Assembly (NCBI GenBank): GCA_021234155.1
Contig: JAJEKV010000027.1
Span: 15,036,891 to 15,100,890 of the forward strand
DNA from: Isoetes taiwanensis
Taxonomy: Eukaryota > Streptophyta > Lycopodiopsida > Isoetales > Isoetaceae
Direction of reading: 5' to 3'
DNA: 64,000 nucleotides
The position numbers and the translations under genes are program-made. Below the pieces are notes generated by a model. The model ran no database searches. It saw only the letters and a program-made list of their open reading frames with translations, and was not told the DNA's origin. How positions within the stretch are numbered: the first letter of the stretch is position 1; every line of letters begins with the position of its first letter. Shown in pieces: positions 1-14,400 of this stretch.

Positions 1-1049
1 TTAAATTTTGCTTTGCTGGTTCCCAGTTGTGTTACTACATATTTGGATGATGCAAAAGGTTTTGGCCACATCAAATACCATGTCATGGTCGATGGGTGTC
101 TTCCCTTTCAGTTTAGTGTTCTCCGAGGCCTTTTATTTGGCGGATGTGGCCCAATATTTATACTTGGTGCCATTAAGGATCTGGTGGAATGTTTTGGCAC
201 CGAGGGCATGGAAGGAGGCATGATGGGCTTTGGAAAAGTTCATGAGGCGAGCAAAGGAAGAATGAATTATTCGATTTTGGTTACCAGCGCTGCGCTGCAC
301 TTCTTTGAGACAAAGAAGTGCAAAATGGAATGATCATATAGGGAGTTGATGGCGGAAGACATTAAGGACTTCCCTCACGTTGATTTGGCGGGAACATTGC
401 ACAGTACTCTAGCTATACATTATGTGTACGCTATTGAAATCCGGTGACCCAACTTGTCATGTATAGATCCTGTCGTATTTTTACGTGGTTGCTTGAATTC
501 CCGGATAGGGAGAATGTGAAGTCCTAGGAGCATTGTGGTCGCGATGGAAGCTGCATGAGGCGGAGCCTAGTTTAGTGGTGAAAGTGACAAGAAACTAGTT
601 GGTTTTTATGCGGTGATAGGCAGGCTGTCCAGATGTACTCCAAATTTGGGAGCATATTGCATGCTGCTCCCGGGGAATCAGCAGAAATGTTATACGCCGT
701 CCTCCTTTGCGTGGAAGGAGGTCTGCATATTCATGGCGGGAAGATGTGATTAGCGACTGGAAATAGAATGCTTCTTGCATTGGCGAGGGGTTATAGCTGG
801 TCATGCTATCAAGCTGCGGGCACAAAGCACAAATTACGAGTTGTTCGGATGGCTGAAAATGAGTATTAATTACCGGTGAATGCATGGTGAGGCAAAGTTC
901 ACGTCCTGATGAGTCAAGCATAAGTTAGAAGGGGCATTGACATAGATTACGCGAGGGTGCGGCATGCTTATACATCAAACCTACCGAGATTGTTGAGTGC
1001 ACGTGAAGTTGTTACAAAGGAACTTTCATACATTTGCCATCATCTTACA
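1..1049. other. Left-edge sequence with no recognised gene
   Basis: Both strands lack a protein I can recognise. Short frames exist, up to about 108 codons, but they overlap on both strands and show no known motif, splice structure or conserved block. It is probably eroded repeat or plain intergenic DNA. The window edge cuts it, so a partial gene outside the window cannot be excluded. Confidence 0.4.
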
Positions 1050-1600
1050 TTATGTTAGAAACTAATTGGATTGCTTTGTAAAGTTTTTGTTATTTACTTA
1101 TTTTTTAATCTGAAGTGCGTTTTGATGCTTCAATTTGATTATCCTGAGATATCTTACGTGATCCAAAGTAAAATCATATATCCAGAAGGAGTTACAAAAT
1201 GTTATCGGTGTGCGAAGAAGTTAAATGGTAAAATGTATGTTGAGAAAACTAATTCATGATTTAACATGGTTTTCTTATTGCTTCTTTTAATCACGGGGGC
1301 GATGCTTTGTTTCCAATATCATATCTTGGCTGACCAAGCAAAATGTATATCAAGTACTTTAATGTTTATGTGAATTGTTGCATGAAGAAGTTAAACTAGT
1401 GCGTGTTATGTTGAGAAAACTGATGCCGATTCTTTGCAAATTGTATTCTTATTTGCTTATTTTTATCAGGAGTGCATTTGATGGCAAATGTTCGATTATC
1501 ACACACAATATCTTCTGTTTCCAAGCTGTAATGTGCTTATGCTCCGGAAATTGCAAAGTGTTTAATCCAATTGTTGCATGAAGAGTTAAAGCTGGTCATT
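1050..1600. repeat. Degenerate ~180-bp tandem repeat, about three units
   Basis: Three blocks share the same succession of words: a T-rich 'ttatttgcttatttttatcagg'-like stretch near 1090, 1275 and 1449, then a purine-rich 'agaagttaaa' block near 1216, 1386 and 1579. 'atgttgagaaaact' occurs at about 1235 and 1407. Spacing is about 175-185 bp. Units are clearly diverged, so this is an old local duplication or an edge of a satellite-like array. The period is near that of many plant satellites, but three poor copies do not prove a satellite. No coding function is evident. Confidence 0.5.
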
Positions 1601-4600
1601 GAAGACTTGTTGTTATAATGGATATCAATAGCTTTTCTTTTGATTCGGCTCATGAGAAAATTCGAATGTATGGAACCAAAACTCTTGTGTGCATGCAAGA
1701 TATGCTTTGGTCATATATCAGATGCAATTTACTTGATATATACAAGTCATTTGTTCATGTTTATAGTAACATTAATTTACAATTAAAATACGGTCACAGT
1801 GTGAAGCCGGTTACATACTATTAACATTCCTGTATGTTGCTTAGAAACGTCCGCTAGCGGACATGCAAATATAAATCGCTATGGCCCTCTAGAAGCATTT
1901 TCAAGCGGTTGTTGTTAGTACCGGATGGATTGGTAAAGGATACACACTTCACACACATCTTTATTCGCGGTGCGAGATTGCTTTATAACGATACTCTAGC
2001 CATGGTTTCGAGAGTGTACGAGATTTTGTGTCTTCAACTATCCGCCGCGAAGGTGGGCATATGCAATTTCGTTGGGATTGAAGAGCATCTTGTACTTTCG
2101 GAATTTGATCTACTATTAGTGTGTTCTAACATTGTTTCTGTCTGGATGCTTCTAGAGTATATAAACTCCAATTGAAGCCTTTGAGATACAAAGGTTTATC
2201 TTCACTTCTTTTTAATCAGGAGAAACCAAAGCGATTGTGGCTTCATCGAAAATTGAACCTTAAGTCCCTTATCTGCGTCATTGTGAGTATTTTATCCACT
2301 ACTCTTGATAGGTTCCATGGAGCTATTGACCATATTCCTGTACCGGGAAGTGTTCAAATACAGAACCGGGGAATTAAATACGAACAGACCTTAAAACAAC
2401 ACTTTCTTGCTGTGTAATTTCCAGCTAGGCGATCATCGATGCAAAGGTCTGTATGTATTTGTTTGCGCTGTAAAGCATTATTGATAGCTAAATACTATCA
2501 ACCTTTTAAATTTTGATATGAAAGAGACATGCAATTTATCAATAGAAGTATGGTGGATTTGGATAAAAAGGGAATTTTATTCATTAAAAATCAATGCTGA
2601 AAAAGTAATGTATTTTATAATCAAACTAATAGTGTTTAGCGTTGTGATAGGGATAGGGTACGTTTCACCATTACATTTATTAAGTACCAATTGGTCTAAT
2701 AGTTTAGGGTCGCGATAAGATGTGGTCTAACTCGATAGGTGCGGGTGGGGAACATCCACTGACGATCCCGCCGCATACTTTGGCAGGAACCGACCGGATG
2801 TCGCAAATCATGACAACAATACTTACATAATAGAAATTATTAAAACCATTTTGTTTGCATGACAAAGTGAGACACTCATTGGTGGTTTACCACCTGCAGT
2901 TGTGTCTACAAACCACGCATATAAGGCTGGCTTGTATAGGCCATGAATCCCCATCTTTGCTATTGGATTGCTTATAGGAATCTTCTGAAGGACGTGTATT
3001 TCGAAGGTGGGACTTTGGGCACGGCGTGCGGCAGACTTTCGGAATGGATCCCGACGTGGATGAGAAAGGCGTCCCGTGTAAAACGTAATAGAAAGGAGAT
3101 GTGAAATACAAATGCCTCTTAAGTGCAAAACGTAATCAGCGTCAATGTCTCGGCGGGTGAAGATCCCGAATGTTGATGGTGTTCTTACTCTTAGTAAAGT
3201 TACCATGTTAGAGATAGCCAAGTATGATGTTCGGTAAATACCATAGCATTGGAATCATGATCCATCGCACGCCCGACCAGTTTATCCTATAAGAGCTACC
3301 TTTGCAAATATCTCTTCCCACGCTTCGAGGAACACCCGTAAGTTTATCTTTTTAAACTTGCCTTGGCCCATCTTTGCAAATTCCATGAGAGAACATGGAA
3401 GAGCCGGTGTCCGGCCTTCTTGTCATCAGGAACCACGAGAACGCGGTACCTATAGCCAAGTTGAAAAGGATAAAATTACTACTTCACTTACATACAAATG
3501 AACAGGGTTAAAGTCCGATTGCACAGCATACATATCCATCTTAGGTTTGGAAGGTACTTATCCATGTCAGGCATCTTGTTGCAAATAAATAACCTCCATT
3601 ACTGAGGCAAAGATCGCGGGAAAATCCTTGCAGCTAACCCAGGCTAAATCATTACCGGTTGACAAGGCATCGTATAGCTGTGTTTGAGCTGCGTGCGGGT
3701 TCAATGGCCGATGCAGGTACTACACAAATCATCTACAATTAGGTCTACTACTATCCATATTATTTTGAAGTTTTTAACTGGATACTAGATGCTTATAAAA
3801 AAATGTAAGACATGTAAAGATCAAAAGTTGCACATAGAGATCGTTCTTACTTTCTAGCGTCTCTTGTTTTCGAATTGATTATCCATTTCCTTCCACTGCT
3901 TTTGGTTTCCTCCGCTTTCCAGTTCTTATTAGGTCGGAATCCACCGTCTTCAACCTCTCACATTTCTCATTGGCGAAATTCAAAGTGTACGCTATATCGA
4001 GAAGCAATGACACAAACTTAAAAGTATCCACCGCTCTACATCTTGATGCTCGGAAGATTCCTCTTCCTTAGGACTTTTGCAAAGATAGGATGTCATGGAT
4101 TTCCTCACATTTTAGCATTGCTTGAAATAAAATGCTTTCTTGTTTCTCTTGCTTTAATTGTCTTCATACGTGGCTTTAAGTAGGTTCTTCTTTGAAGTCT
4201 GTTTTTGCTGCCTTTTGCACTTTTGAGATGTGGCCTTAGCTGCTCTCCAAATTCCCTCTCCAAGTTCCTGCGTGTAATCCTGGAGATGTCACCATCACCC
4301 CGGACTGAAGTGCGACCTCCTCGAGCAAATATCCTGCTTGAGGAGCCAGGCTGATTTTGCTTTTCAGCCCCAATCACTTTGCTTTCTTTCCTGCGGTACG
4401 CATCTTGCACCTCAATTTTCTTTGGAACCTCAAAAGCTGTGAAAACCAGACCAAGAATGTAAAATTGGCACCCTCGGCCTGATGCAAATTGAATTTGAAA
4501 ACAAGCTTTTGATGCGGTAAGATTGTAATTTACATGAAGTAGGGTTTTGGCACTTTGAGCTCACGAAAATAAATCACATAACGGTCGGATATCAGGTCTC

Positions 4601-7600
4601 AAACTAATGGAGTCTAGCTGATTACAGCACATCAATAAATTTGTACATATTACTAGAAGTACGATCTACATTGGAAATTACTTTGATTTTACACATGTAA
4701 AGCGGCTATTTGTAAGATGGAATATTACATGTAAGTAATATTACATGAATGGTAACTCAATGCATGCACATGTACGCTCGGACATTACATAAAATACCTC
4801 TAAATGTTACGCCACAAAGGCTTTCGGTACCTAGCTTGTTTGGGAATTTGGGACTGGAATCGCAAACATATATATGTATGACATGCAAACCAAGGAACTA
4901 CTCTGAAGTATAAAATAACCAATACACTCCACCATCGCCAACCAGGCCTTAAAGTCGCGGCGATCCTACATGTCATCGTTCATGTAAATAGATTCTACAG
5001 TACGGTAGTGCGTTGCGGCAAATTGAACATAAATCATGAAATCTTGCTTACCTCGATTGTACACACCGGGGTCTTTGAAATGTTGCTCGTCCATTTGCAT
5101 GCTCTTGGGCGGGGATAGTCAGTGAAATAGAATATGAGAAGCGAGAAGATGTAAAATGAATGCTTCGCGTGGAACCTTTAGGATAGGTTCGTTATGCTTA
5201 AAGCCATTGCCCCGCAAAACACACATCCATGCACGGACTGTGAATTTTTTCTATTTTAATTTGGAGAGATCACTAACAAGCTTGTTTTGGGGTGAAGGGA
5301 GAATTAACGCGGGAGGTAAATGCTATACTTATGCATATCAATGAAGCCCGTCTGCAACACTCAAAGTGAACTTTGTAGGCCTCTCGAGTACTACGCAATC
5401 CCTCTTTTCACATAACTCCTTCTCGAATGGCTTTCTCCAGTAAAGCAAAGATTCTCTTGACATTTCTTCCCTTTGGTTCTATCCCTCATCAAAGGTCAAC
5501 CTCCTGGCACGGGTCGAAGTGTCTCTCTTAATGCCATCATTGAGGAACTTATTGATGTCTTTGTATGCGTACTGGGGTCCACTCTTCATTTATTGCATCC
5601 TTTCTTCACGGAAATCTTATTTATATTGTCACGTAATTACGTACCTTTGAATTTCAGGTTCTTCCAACCTTGGATGTCTTTGCTAATTAACTCTCCGTGA
5701 CTTCTTTGCTTGAGTTTACGCAAATTCAAACTCTTCCTTAATTAAATCCTTGCTGAAATTTAGGAACCTTGGATGTGGATTTAGAATTCGCGAATTTCAA
5801 TACGCAATGCTTGATTCTTTGCTTGCTCTCCCTTTGCCAATCTTTGGCCGAAACTTTAAAAGTATCGATCCTTTGTCAATTGAAGGGCAAATGCCACGAG
5901 CAAAGTACTCAGGTACACTTAGATTTGGGCCTCCAGCTTACCAAAACAATTTCATAATGTTTGTAGAAGTTCTCGACCCACTCACGGCTTCCACGCTAGA
6001 TTCTTTGAACCGTGTCTTTGGGCCCCAGCACAGATCCATTATGCATTTGTAAAATCTGGAAAAATTTCATTGCATTTACATCTTGCCATTGCTGCTTTAC
6101 AGCGGGTTCTTCACAAATAAGTCTTCTTTTTGGCCACTGGTTCCTCGGAAGTTTGAACCTTTCTCTTGTTTTTAGAAACTGGCTGGGAATCGGCTATTTA
6201 CCAAATTTTGTTTAATCAGGTGACTTAGGAATAAAGCGTCCAGCTGTGGATTTTAGCAAAGGATTTGAGGGAAGAAGAATAGTTCACGGAGTGGGAATTG
6301 CCGTTGATCACTTTCCAGAACCGCGAGAATTGGGCGGTGGCAAATTTTTTCCCTCGCCAGGGAAACATTTAGTCCTCGAAGAATTGCAATGGTTGTGGAT
6401 TCACGGTTTGCCGCGCCACTCATAATTTTAATTCATGGCGTGGCTGCTCTAAATCATTACATATCCCAACTAACTAAAATTCAAAAATAAAAGCGGCCTA
6501 CGGCGCCCTGCGTTGCTACGCCATTGGGGCATTTTTTAGAACACCCTAGCGGCTTTCTTTTTACCCCATGCCTCCTGCCATGCACCTTGCCTGGTAGGAT
6601 GCAATGGGCTATTCTGTCCATGTAGGGCGTTCCCGTAGTTTCTTTGATGCCCTTTCTTCCTTTTCGCGTTAAGGAGATGTCTTGTTAGTGCGGTTGCCAC
6701 GGAGGGTCTGCCGGTACACCTCCATGTAGGCCATCTTGAAACCCACTACAGAGACTCATAAAGGCTGAGCAGAGAAGCTATCAAAGCCCGGGACTTTAAT
6801 TGGCCCTCTAAGTCGGTACGGCGTTGTCTTAGTGTGCAAAGGTGCTCAGAATAACGAGTTGCATTAGTATTGCGGGAATTACTTAGGCGAGGTGCATTAT
6901 TTCTGCTTCCACCTCACGTACTGTCCAGGCTTCGATGATGGAAAGGAAAAATTTATATGCCGGGTAGGTCTTGGGGACTACCGAGGGCACGGCGTATTGT
7001 GTTGGATCGCGAAACCTTTTGAACAAAGGCGTGGCGCTTTGTTTTACCACACCGCAGTGGTCATTAGAGTTGACTCCCTAGTTTGGCGTTCCACAATTTC
7101 ACGGGATGCTTTCGAGGAAGTGGAAATGTAATTTGACGGCCGGTTGGATCGACCCATCCATGATTAACTCATGTAGAGCGGAAACATAGAGTCGTCTTAG
7201 TGGAGGATTCTCGCGAACCCGATTCCGTAGCTATGCCATCACGATGTTAGAACTATTCTCTTTGGTTTTACCTACATGTTGTAGCATTTACCCGGATAAA
7301 ATTCATTTGGCATTTGCGGATATTGAGATGATTCACGTACCATTTGATGAGATGGATTGTAACTTTTCAATACTCATGATCCATCCTTCAGCCACAGGAA
7401 GTCATCCACGATCATGGTGTCGATTACATCCCATCCATAATGGGTTCACACCATGTGATTAATTTGAAAGAGATATTATGTCTTGTTACATATACGACCG
7501 GTTTGTATATTTCTTTGGCGTGTGTTTGAGGGTGGTGGCGGTTTGTTTCCCGGGAATTGAGATGGAGCCGATGGGGATGCTTTGGGGAGGCGAGGGCCAT

Positions 7601-10600
7601 CCATCGACACAGATCCCTCTTTGATAAGCTCAGGATTTATCTGCGGTCCTCATATCTCTTCTCGAGGGGTTGCAGGAGCAAACATTCCAACTATGAAGGG
7701 AAATTTATAACAAAGCATTATCAAGGTTGGGATGAGGCCATCGAATAATCGTGCCAGCAGGATCTGAGGAGAGGCAATTAGCGGAGTTTTATATAGCCTC
7801 GATTGGCTGATCTCTGGTATTTGCTGGGGCGGCACCGATTTCCAATGCTCGAGTTACATACGTAGAGATCACCCGCAGAGCCTAAGCAGAGCACCAGCGT
7901 ATGAAATCCGAAGCGAAAGCCAGTCACGAAACCAGGCAGAGTACGCATCACAGGAGAACCCATAATTAGGCCTTTATTTGTTGCTCTTGTTTCAAATATT
8001 CTTGCTTGTCTTGATTTCATGTATTAACCGTTAACACACCAGACTTTCGAGGAGGGCTTTATTGCGGGCACTGAAGGCGATAAGCGTCTGGCGGGATCCA
8101 TTATGCCAGGGTTAAGATATTATGCGTTATCCAGTAGGACCGCGAAACCATAATACATTAACTGAAAATATTCTGAAAGGAACATTTTTACATCGCTTAC
8201 ATTAAGCACTTTAGGAGCGATAGGATGGATCTCTTTATTCTTTGAGAACATCTATAGTGGATCTACGTTTCCTTTAAAACAATACCTATTTATTCAGAGG
8301 ATCATTCTGCACTTTTCCGGTTGACATATTTCGATCTAAAGTCAGCCGCTTTGGAAGTTAGGTAAAGGCCGGTTCAACATAGAAAAAGATTAGGGTCCTT
8401 GAAATGGTTTGAAGGCGCATTACTTGCGTCTACGAATTAAAATGCACTCCTCTTTGTGCTGACATAGTGATGAAAGCATGAAAGGCAGAGTAATGGCACA
8501 TACCCAATTCTGGTAAAGGCACTTCGACATCTAGCATTTTAGAAGCCGTCTTTTCGTTTTCTTGAGAATGAGACATTCTTTGCGTAGACTCTTCGGTGAT
8601 GTTTTAAGTTAAGCATTTAATGGTCAAGATAGTTTCTTTAGTGGAGGGATTACTTAGAGGTTCAATACTGCTCAAATGATATCCTTCATTTGAAAGCTTC
8701 AGCACGGAATTAGGTAGAGAGGAATCGCACGTGCAATCAACTCCATCGGCTTCAAGCCCTCCAGCTTCTCCTTCTACGATGGTATTATGTTGCATTTATC
8801 AGTATCAACGATCCTGAGGAATTGAAGAAACCATGATATTTGAGAATTACTAGGAAAAGCAGACAAATCAGATTCGGTGGTAAATTCAGGTGCTCCAAGT
8901 ATTTGCCTTTGCATGTTAGAACATAAATGTGAGTTCTCCTAGTTTATGGCATTTCTAGAAATTAGCCGATAGTCTTCGTTTTGAGGAGTTGTAGAAAATT
9001 TTATGATTGCACTAGATACTTTGTTGTGTAGTTTGTCGGGGGCAACATGGGTATTTGGAGGTCATTCTTCATCAAGTGAAGCTCTAAATTGTGATGGAGG
9101 TTACTTCTTATTGATGTTACTTTTTTCGGACGACAAATTCATCTTACGTCTTCCATGTTCCTGCAGGCTTGCATTGGTTATGCCATGTTTTTTATTTTGT
9201 GTGCAACATTATGTTGTTGTCTGCGTTGCATTATTATTGTATTATGCTTCCATGAAGAGCAAGCAAGTGGAAGAGGTGCATCCGATGAAGCTATTGGTGC
9301 ACAGATTAGGCCATTTACACAAGCCTGCAGAGCAAATTTTAGCCTTGCCATTTATGATTTGCATAAAATAGTTTTGCTTTGGTGGATAAATGATGCATTA
9401 TCATGCTAAGAAATTGCAAGTAATAAAATTACCTCGTGTTTTGAAAGTAAGGTAGGAATAATATGCTATGATAAAGGTTTCGCGGTGACATTATGGCAAT
9501 GTGGTTATTGAGACAGGGACAGAAGCTTTAGGTTTGAGTTCCATGTATATAGATAAGTTCTGTGACATTTGTTTTGTGAAACTTACTACGATAAAAGGGC
9601 ACTTAATGTCCTTCCATTATATGGAGTTCTATTTCTTGCAGCAGAAACTTGGCTTGAACACGTTTTTTTACCTTCAACAATCATGACAAAAGTGATTGAC
9701 ATTAATATAAAAATGTTTGTGTATTATGTTATACCTATCCAAAAAAAAGCATATAACATTTCATTTTTTGCTTTGCGTTTTGAGGTGGGGTGTTTATTTT
9801 GCATTATGTTGTTGAAGCTTTTGGGTTCTTGTTTAGTTAAGGTATCATTGCAGCCATTCTTGTGCTCCTTAGATTGGCAACAAAATCACGAGGCTCCATG
9901 AACTGCTGCAATATATACTTGAAGAGAAGAGTTTTTCAACATGATCCTGGTTGCATGAATAGAGCTCAATTTTGAGCTTAAAGGTGAGGAAACGATGCTA
10001 ATGATCCATTCTCTTCTCGCTATTTAATACCTTCTCCTTGAAGTTTAGAAGAAAAGTTCAACTTGAATTGCAGCTCGAAGAAGAATCATAAATGTTCAAA
10101 GTCACGACAATTAGAGTATCACGATTTCCCCTTTTTAAACCTTATTTATTTTACACCAAAGGGATAGAAAAGATTTTGAGCTCTACCTTAACTATCCCGA
10201 AAAACAAGGTTTTTTTACGTGCGAGGAGTTAGTCCAAACACGAGAGGAATTCTGCCTATTTTCTCCGTTCGCGAGTCAAGAACAACAAGAACACAACCCA
10301 AAAAAAAAAAATATATTGTTTACACATTCAAGACAAAGTTATAGTCCAGAAAGAATTTTTATTCATAAATAGAGATGGACACAATCTACATATTCACGGT
10401 CGGATGAATAGGCCCATGTGGTGAATTACGTCTTGTCACTAATTACATCCATCATGCTAGGTGTTTCACCTTAGAGGAACAACCGAGGGGGCATCTTGTT
10501 CATAAGCTTTGGGAGGCGGAATGCCCCTCCACGAGGGAGGTCTTGAGGCACTGTTCGGCACTGCTTTTGTTTCACCACCCTCCTCTTGCATCCTTTCTTG

Positions 10601-10831
10601 ATCATTTAGATTGAATATGCTTGTTCCCAACCTCAAGCATTCGAGGGTCCCACGCTGTATATAGGCTGCTTTCACTAGTGAGAGTCCAACTGCGGAGGGA
10701 AGCCTTCTTGCAATGCCCCATTGAACAATCTGAGAACAGGACGGGGGCTGGTGGGGCGAGGCCATTTAGGGTCCCTTGCATGCCATATAAATCTTTGCCT
10801 TCCCATTAGCTAGACATGATGACATCCCCTC
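1601..10831. other. Long gene-free stretch
   Basis: No frame here carries a motif I recognise and no exon chain can be built. The 9.0-9.9 kb part is AT-rich with overlapping plus-strand frames of 84-122 codons. These lack conserved blocks and overlap each other, as expected by chance. A 12-A run occurs near 10300. The stretch is probably old transposable-element sequence too decayed to name. Confidence 0.4.
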
Positions 10832-11400
10832 TGTGATGACCCGAGCCATGCCCTATCTAATGGAGGGGCCCAGTGTCCATTTAGAAGCGAGATTACCGTA
10901 CAAAGTGACATTTTGAGTAACGTACCCATTGCTCAGAAATTGGTATTATTTCACGTGGGGCATGGGTCATGACACTTCTCGAATGTCTTGGGGGAGTCGC
11001 AGATCGGGGAGACCGAAACATCATTGTTGATTATAACGTCGGCTTTCATTCTTGAGAAAGAATGGTGTGGTGATGATGCTTTGTGGGGTCGGGATCAATG
11101 GCTTGCCGGAGTGTCGCGTTTGAGCCAGAAACTCATCAGCCGAACCATGTTGTGGGGAAGGTGAGTAGCGCCCAGAGGTTAAGCCATGAAGCGACCCTCT
11201 CCAGAAGCATCTCGGCTGTAGAGGCGATGGGTAGAACGGCGGTGCACCTCTTGGAAATTAATGAGGGGTCTGTGGATCTGGGTCATGCCTCAGCCGGTAA
11301 GACTCGGTCCTACGCGTTGGCTAAGTCGAGGCGCGGTGGGGCACACAGTGTGTTGAAATTAGATGCTTGGGGGCTTACTTAGGTGGAGATCACCACCGAG
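10832..11400 (+). repeat. LTR-like segment starting TGTGATGACCCG (gypsy-type, probable)
   Basis: The block opens TGTGATGACCCGAGCC, a start I associate with plant gypsy LTRs. It is related along its length to a second block at 39751-40240: both share a 'ggtattatttcacgt'-like word, an 'agaccgaaacatcatt'-like word, and further matching words in the same order. Such paired, gene-free, GC-richer blocks behave like LTRs of one family. The right boundary is uncertain, and no primer binding site or target duplication was identified. A 99-codon frame inside (11083-11382) is probably chance. Confidence 0.45.
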
Positions 11401-14400
11401 ACAAGGGCTAGTGGTTCCAGATTAGCTGCAAGTAAAGATGAACCGAAATGAATTAACCGAGGTGTAAATACGAACCTCCACCGTAGGTCATCCACCACTG
11501 CTGAGGGGCGCTGGGACATAACATCTACAAATTCTGTTTGGAAAGATGGCCATTAATACCCCGGCCGTTGCAATAACGGGTCAAAAGTACCAGTAGCAAC
11601 AACGCCATAATGTGGTTCGCTGAAAAGGTATTGCATCGTCCCAGCATATGAACTATGCATAAAATACACTTCATCACTAATATTCCGGAGTACCTGTATT
11701 TATTGTGTTTTTTGTAGAAGGCATCTATTTATATTAAAAAGTACAGGTTAATGGCAAAACTTTTTCAGGAAGCCACTAAGTGAAGCTGTTTGAGATCTGG
11801 TAGCTTAGAAATAAGGTTTCGCGAAGCGATTATCAGGATAAAACTAGTGAAGTGGATTTAGGGTCGGGTTTAAGTCCTCACCATGATTTCCCTGGCGTCG
11901 CTGGAGATTACGACCCAGAAATCACCCTAATTGTCGCCACTTCGGTCATTTGAATCTCCCTTTGTCAGCGGCCGGAATGGAGCTCTCCTTAGAATGTTTG
12001 AAGTTCACGTCCGTGGCATCCCAGGAAGCATACATAGAAAACTGCAATGAAGGTGGTAGAAGGTTGATCCAATTTCACGCCATGGTGCTCCGGCTTTAGG
12101 CCATGCTGTTTGAACCCCTCCAGGGTGCTTCAGAACAGAGTATCTGCAATAAAAACTCATACATTAACTTACCTTCAGGATCAGTTGAGTACCATGCAGG
12201 TACACTGTTTCCTCGTTCTTGGAATGTGTTTCTTAATAAAAAAAATAGGGTTTCTCCTTACCAGGTCTCCATGGGATGTAAGAGTTCTCGATCAGGTAGA
12301 GTTGTTAGGCATGAAAATCCATACGGTCAGGGTAACTCAAGTTTATCCAGGATCTGGGAGGCTGGGACCAAACCAGAACAAGATGCCAGGCAAAGATCCT
12401 GAATAAATTGGTTTCCATCTTTGTAAGGCCTAGACATGCAATCACAAATATCGAGTTGATCATTAAGCTTAAACATTTCTGGTTCGGTTGCGGGTCCCAA
12501 TGGGCTGCCACATGAGGCATGATTTTCCAGGATTAATTCGGAACACTCCCTTGAGAATTTAGGGAGGATTTCAGCTAAGTATCAAGAAGAAACCACATTT
12601 TAAGGTGAATGGTACTTGATCCCGATTCCATAGAGACATGAAGCATTAAGCTTTGTAACCAAGGACACATTCTTGCTTCCCTGAGTCAAAGGGAATTAGG
12701 ACCATCGCCATGCATCCACTATTTGAGTATCAGCTTCCATGAGCCCAGTAGGTAGGCCTTGGAGGGTTGTGAAATGGGAATTCATCATTCATTGTCAGAG
12801 ATCACCACAGGTCTTCGTGTCCCTTCACCTTCCAAAGTTTTAAGCATTGGGAGGCCAGCCCATTTGTGAATCTCTGGATTCATCAGGGCCAGAGGCGGGA
12901 GATTCAGAAAGGTAGATTAGTCCATGGATGTCCCTTTTCGGGGTGTACATGCAATTTGAAGCCAAGCCTTAATCCACTTTTAACCAGGCTTGGGTGGTGA
13001 GAGCAGGAGAATGGAAAAATTAGAGTCTGGGGAGCAGTCATATTTGGGTTCCTCCAAGCCATGAGGGTGGCATTTATAATGTGCCTAGTTTAAGAATGAT
13101 CTGGGATGTAATCACCCACATCATAACAGGCTTTGCTGATATTTTAACGGGCAGTTGGGCATTTGGACCCCGAGTCCTCTACCTTTTTTGAGAAACTGCG
13201 GCTGCTCTTCCATGGATCACAGGGTGCCGGCATCCTGTTTAGCCACGAGAGATAAAGCTGCCAATAATACTTTTTGAAGCTTTGTTGGTGACTTTTGGGG
13301 TAAAATAATGGAGGATTGATGGGCTTTTCAGAGGAGAGATCATAAAATTGGCGATAATAGCTCGCCATTTTTGGAGATGTTTTGGGGTAGAGTGTCAACC
13401 TTTTTATAAAATTATCGATTAATATCATTCCACAAATCGGGCATTGCTTCTAATGGCAAAGGGATGCAAATTTGGCTTTTTAGTACATGGGAGGTTATAC
13501 TTCGTGACTAAATTGGTACATAGGTGCCTTTGTCAATGTCCGGCTTGAATAAGCGATTTAAGGGGTTGGTCTATGACTGAAGTTTGATAAAATCTTGAAG
13601 GATTTCTTTGAGTGTTTGTGAGTGATCTTTGATCCATGGATGTCAATATAAAGGTGTCATCTGACAAAAGTGCGAGTCGAGTTTGATCCACGAGTGCTCG
13701 GGAGTTGAAGGCTAGCTGATAGATTTTGTCATTCTTGAGCTGTGTACAGAAGACTTCCATAACTATTAAAGCGAGGGGAAGGGGGCCAAAGGCGACCTTG
13801 TTTAACTCCCTCTTGCTGACAAAGAGGGTACCGCATTCCCATTAACAAACCTTTGCTTTGATCTAGAATTACCTTTAAAATGGCTTTTAAACATACCTAT
13901 ACTCTCCTCGTTGAAATCGAGGAGATACCGCAACATTTAAACAAAATTCAAGTGGCCCGTGCTCCGAAGGCTTTTAAGTGATATCCGGTTTGAAGGCAAT
14001 GTCTTGAGTTTAGTTTACTTGATTCACAATCCTAAAGGATTGCTTAGTGAACAAAGTTTAAAATGAAGCAGCACTTATTTATTTGCAAATGCACTTCAAA
14101 GGAATCTTTGAAAGGTTCCACCAATTCCCCTAAAAAGTCATTTTAAGTTTTTATGGCGGGTCTTGACCCGATTTGAGTCCATTTAAGGTACCCTTTTTTG
14201 AGGGTTGATTGAACATAGCACCAATACAAAATTTACTAAAATATGCCAATTTTCATCACCTCCCTAATTTAGAGACAAAAATAGTTGCCCCATAGCATAT
14301 AAAGTCGCAGCAAAAGGGCAAATAAAAAAATACTTAAAGGGTAGTAGATTATTGAAAATTGATATATTCAAGGTTAATTGCTTTGAAATTATGAACAAAA

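Noticed and set aside
10466-10765. 99-codon minus-strand frame beside the LTR-like block
   Set aside because: No recognised domain and overlapping plus-strand frame; might be retroelement debris but unsupported.
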